Shown here: positions 63,198-64,000 of the stretch, in pieces | Layout of the letters: each line of letters starts with the position of its first letter | Numbering within the stretch: position 1 is the stretch's first letter | Assembly: GCA_025024175.1 (NCBI GenBank) | Contig: QCXZ01000137.1 | Coordinates: 7,626,001-7,690,000, forward strand | Direction of reading: 5' to 3' | Source of the DNA: Rhyzopertha dominica | Lineage: Eukaryota > Arthropoda > Insecta > Coleoptera > Bostrichidae | DNA length: 64,000 bases | Made by a program: the position numbers and the translations under genes | Notes under the pieces: model-generated | The model's input: only the letters and a program-made list of their open reading frames with translations | Told to the model about the DNA's origin: nothing | Database searches by the model: none

Positions 63198-64000
63198 TTG
63201 TCATTGCCATGTCGAAATTTCACTTCGAAAAAGTTTCGAATAACTCGGTAAAATGTAAAACGGTAGGTGCTCAAAATGACCCGATTCGCTCTAGGTAAAC
63301 GCCCCTCTTAACTTCTTTTTCAATATTCAATTATTTTATAATATTTAATGTACTACGAGTAAAAATCTTTTTTCTTGTTTTTCTTCATTTTGGAAAACTG
63401 CAGATTTTTTTATTATACATTTACAAATGTACTACTGCAAAATCAGCCCATAATACCTATAACACAATACAAGATTTTGTAATAGGCATTTTTTAAATGC
63501 TTAAATGTTCAATATACAAGGTATTACATAATGCTTAGGACAATATACAGCTTTATTTTTTTCTGGTATATTAAGATGCACTACATAAAGTAAACACACA
63601 AATTTTGTTTTTCATATTTTACTATAGTAACAAACTATTTAATTTTCTATAAAAAATTACCAAATTACTTGTACATATTTAAAATTGCATATTTCAGTTA
63701 TTACTGAAAAAACCTTGCAAACTATTTACCGAAGGATGTCTCCATCTTGCCATAACGATCCTTTCACTTCTATCTATACAGGGTGTTCACAAGTGATATT
63801 CAATTTTTGATCTTTTAGAGTGAACATAACTTTCTTACTCTAATTCTCTTTTTTTAAAGTACATGAAAGGTATGTATAAAACAAGTTATTTTGAGGTATC
63901 AATTTTATTAAAAAATTATAAAATGATACCTGTCAAAAAGACACATCTGAAAAACATTTTATTAGAGGAATTATGGACTAATTTTGCAATAACAACCTCT
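63198..64000. other. No supported gene; possible transposon end at 63779
   Basis: AT-rich sequence. CTATACAGGGTGTTCAC at 63775 looks like a Tc1/mariner terminus (TA followed by CAGGGTG) whose element would continue past the right edge. Confidence 0.35.

Noticed and set aside
1..64000. CRISPR arrays, operons or bacterial-type systems
   Set aside because: None seen. The DNA is eukaryotic throughout, with spliced genes and transposons.

Overview
The window is animal nuclear DNA, almost certainly from an insect. It is AT-rich with spliced genes and short (52-57 bp) introns beside introns of several kb. It carries a takeout/JHBP-family gene (a family known from insects), an insect-type Mp20 muscle protein, an Ask1 kinase, and a dense load of decayed jockey-like LINEs, Tc1/mariner elements and Ty3/Gypsy fragments. 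A beetle is possible, but I cannot prove the order from the sequence. Scattered single ambiguous bases indicate a draft assembly.

Layout. (1) 1-8.4 kb: one tRNA-Leu(AAG), a 120-bp direct duplication, LINE fossils, and DD41D-type mariner fossils. (2) 8.4-49.2 kb: one ~40-kb plus-strand gene, Mp20. Its 30-nt first coding exon is at 8604-8633, exon 2 at 37378-37589 and exon 3 at 48745-49057. These join in frame to 184 codons. Two minus-strand genes lie wholly inside its 28.7-kb first intron: a five-exon takeout/JHBP gene (9019-20029, 253 codons) and a three-exon myophilin/transgelin-like gene (30930-31994, 169 codons). The second intron holds LINE fossils and a complete mariner copy with TA duplications and very long inverted repeats (44951-47238). 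(3) 49.2-51.4 kb: Ty3/Gypsy and Tc1 debris between two convergent genes. (4) 51.5-62.1 kb, minus strand: the last seven exons of Ask1 (MAP3K5/15 class), covering the end of the central regulatory region, the kinase domain, a 14-3-3-type motif, a coiled coil and a C-terminal SAM-like domain. The N-terminal half lies beyond the right edge.

Function. Mp20 and the nested myophilin-like gene are both CH-domain/calponin-repeat actin-binding proteins of muscle. The takeout gene codes for a secreted carrier of hydrophobic ligands. Ask1 is a stress-activated MAP3K upstream of JNK/p38. I see no evidence of a shared pathway. The link is positional: nesting, with promoters and 3' ends close together.

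The most notable items are the nested architecture, the mariner copy whose reading frame is open but whose second catalytic aspartate is replaced by asparagine, its ~460-bp inverted repeats, and a hAT-like MITE with a nearly perfect 8-bp target duplication. I did not find a clear new multi-gene system. Exon joins come from reading splice sites, phase and protein similarity by eye, with no RNA data.
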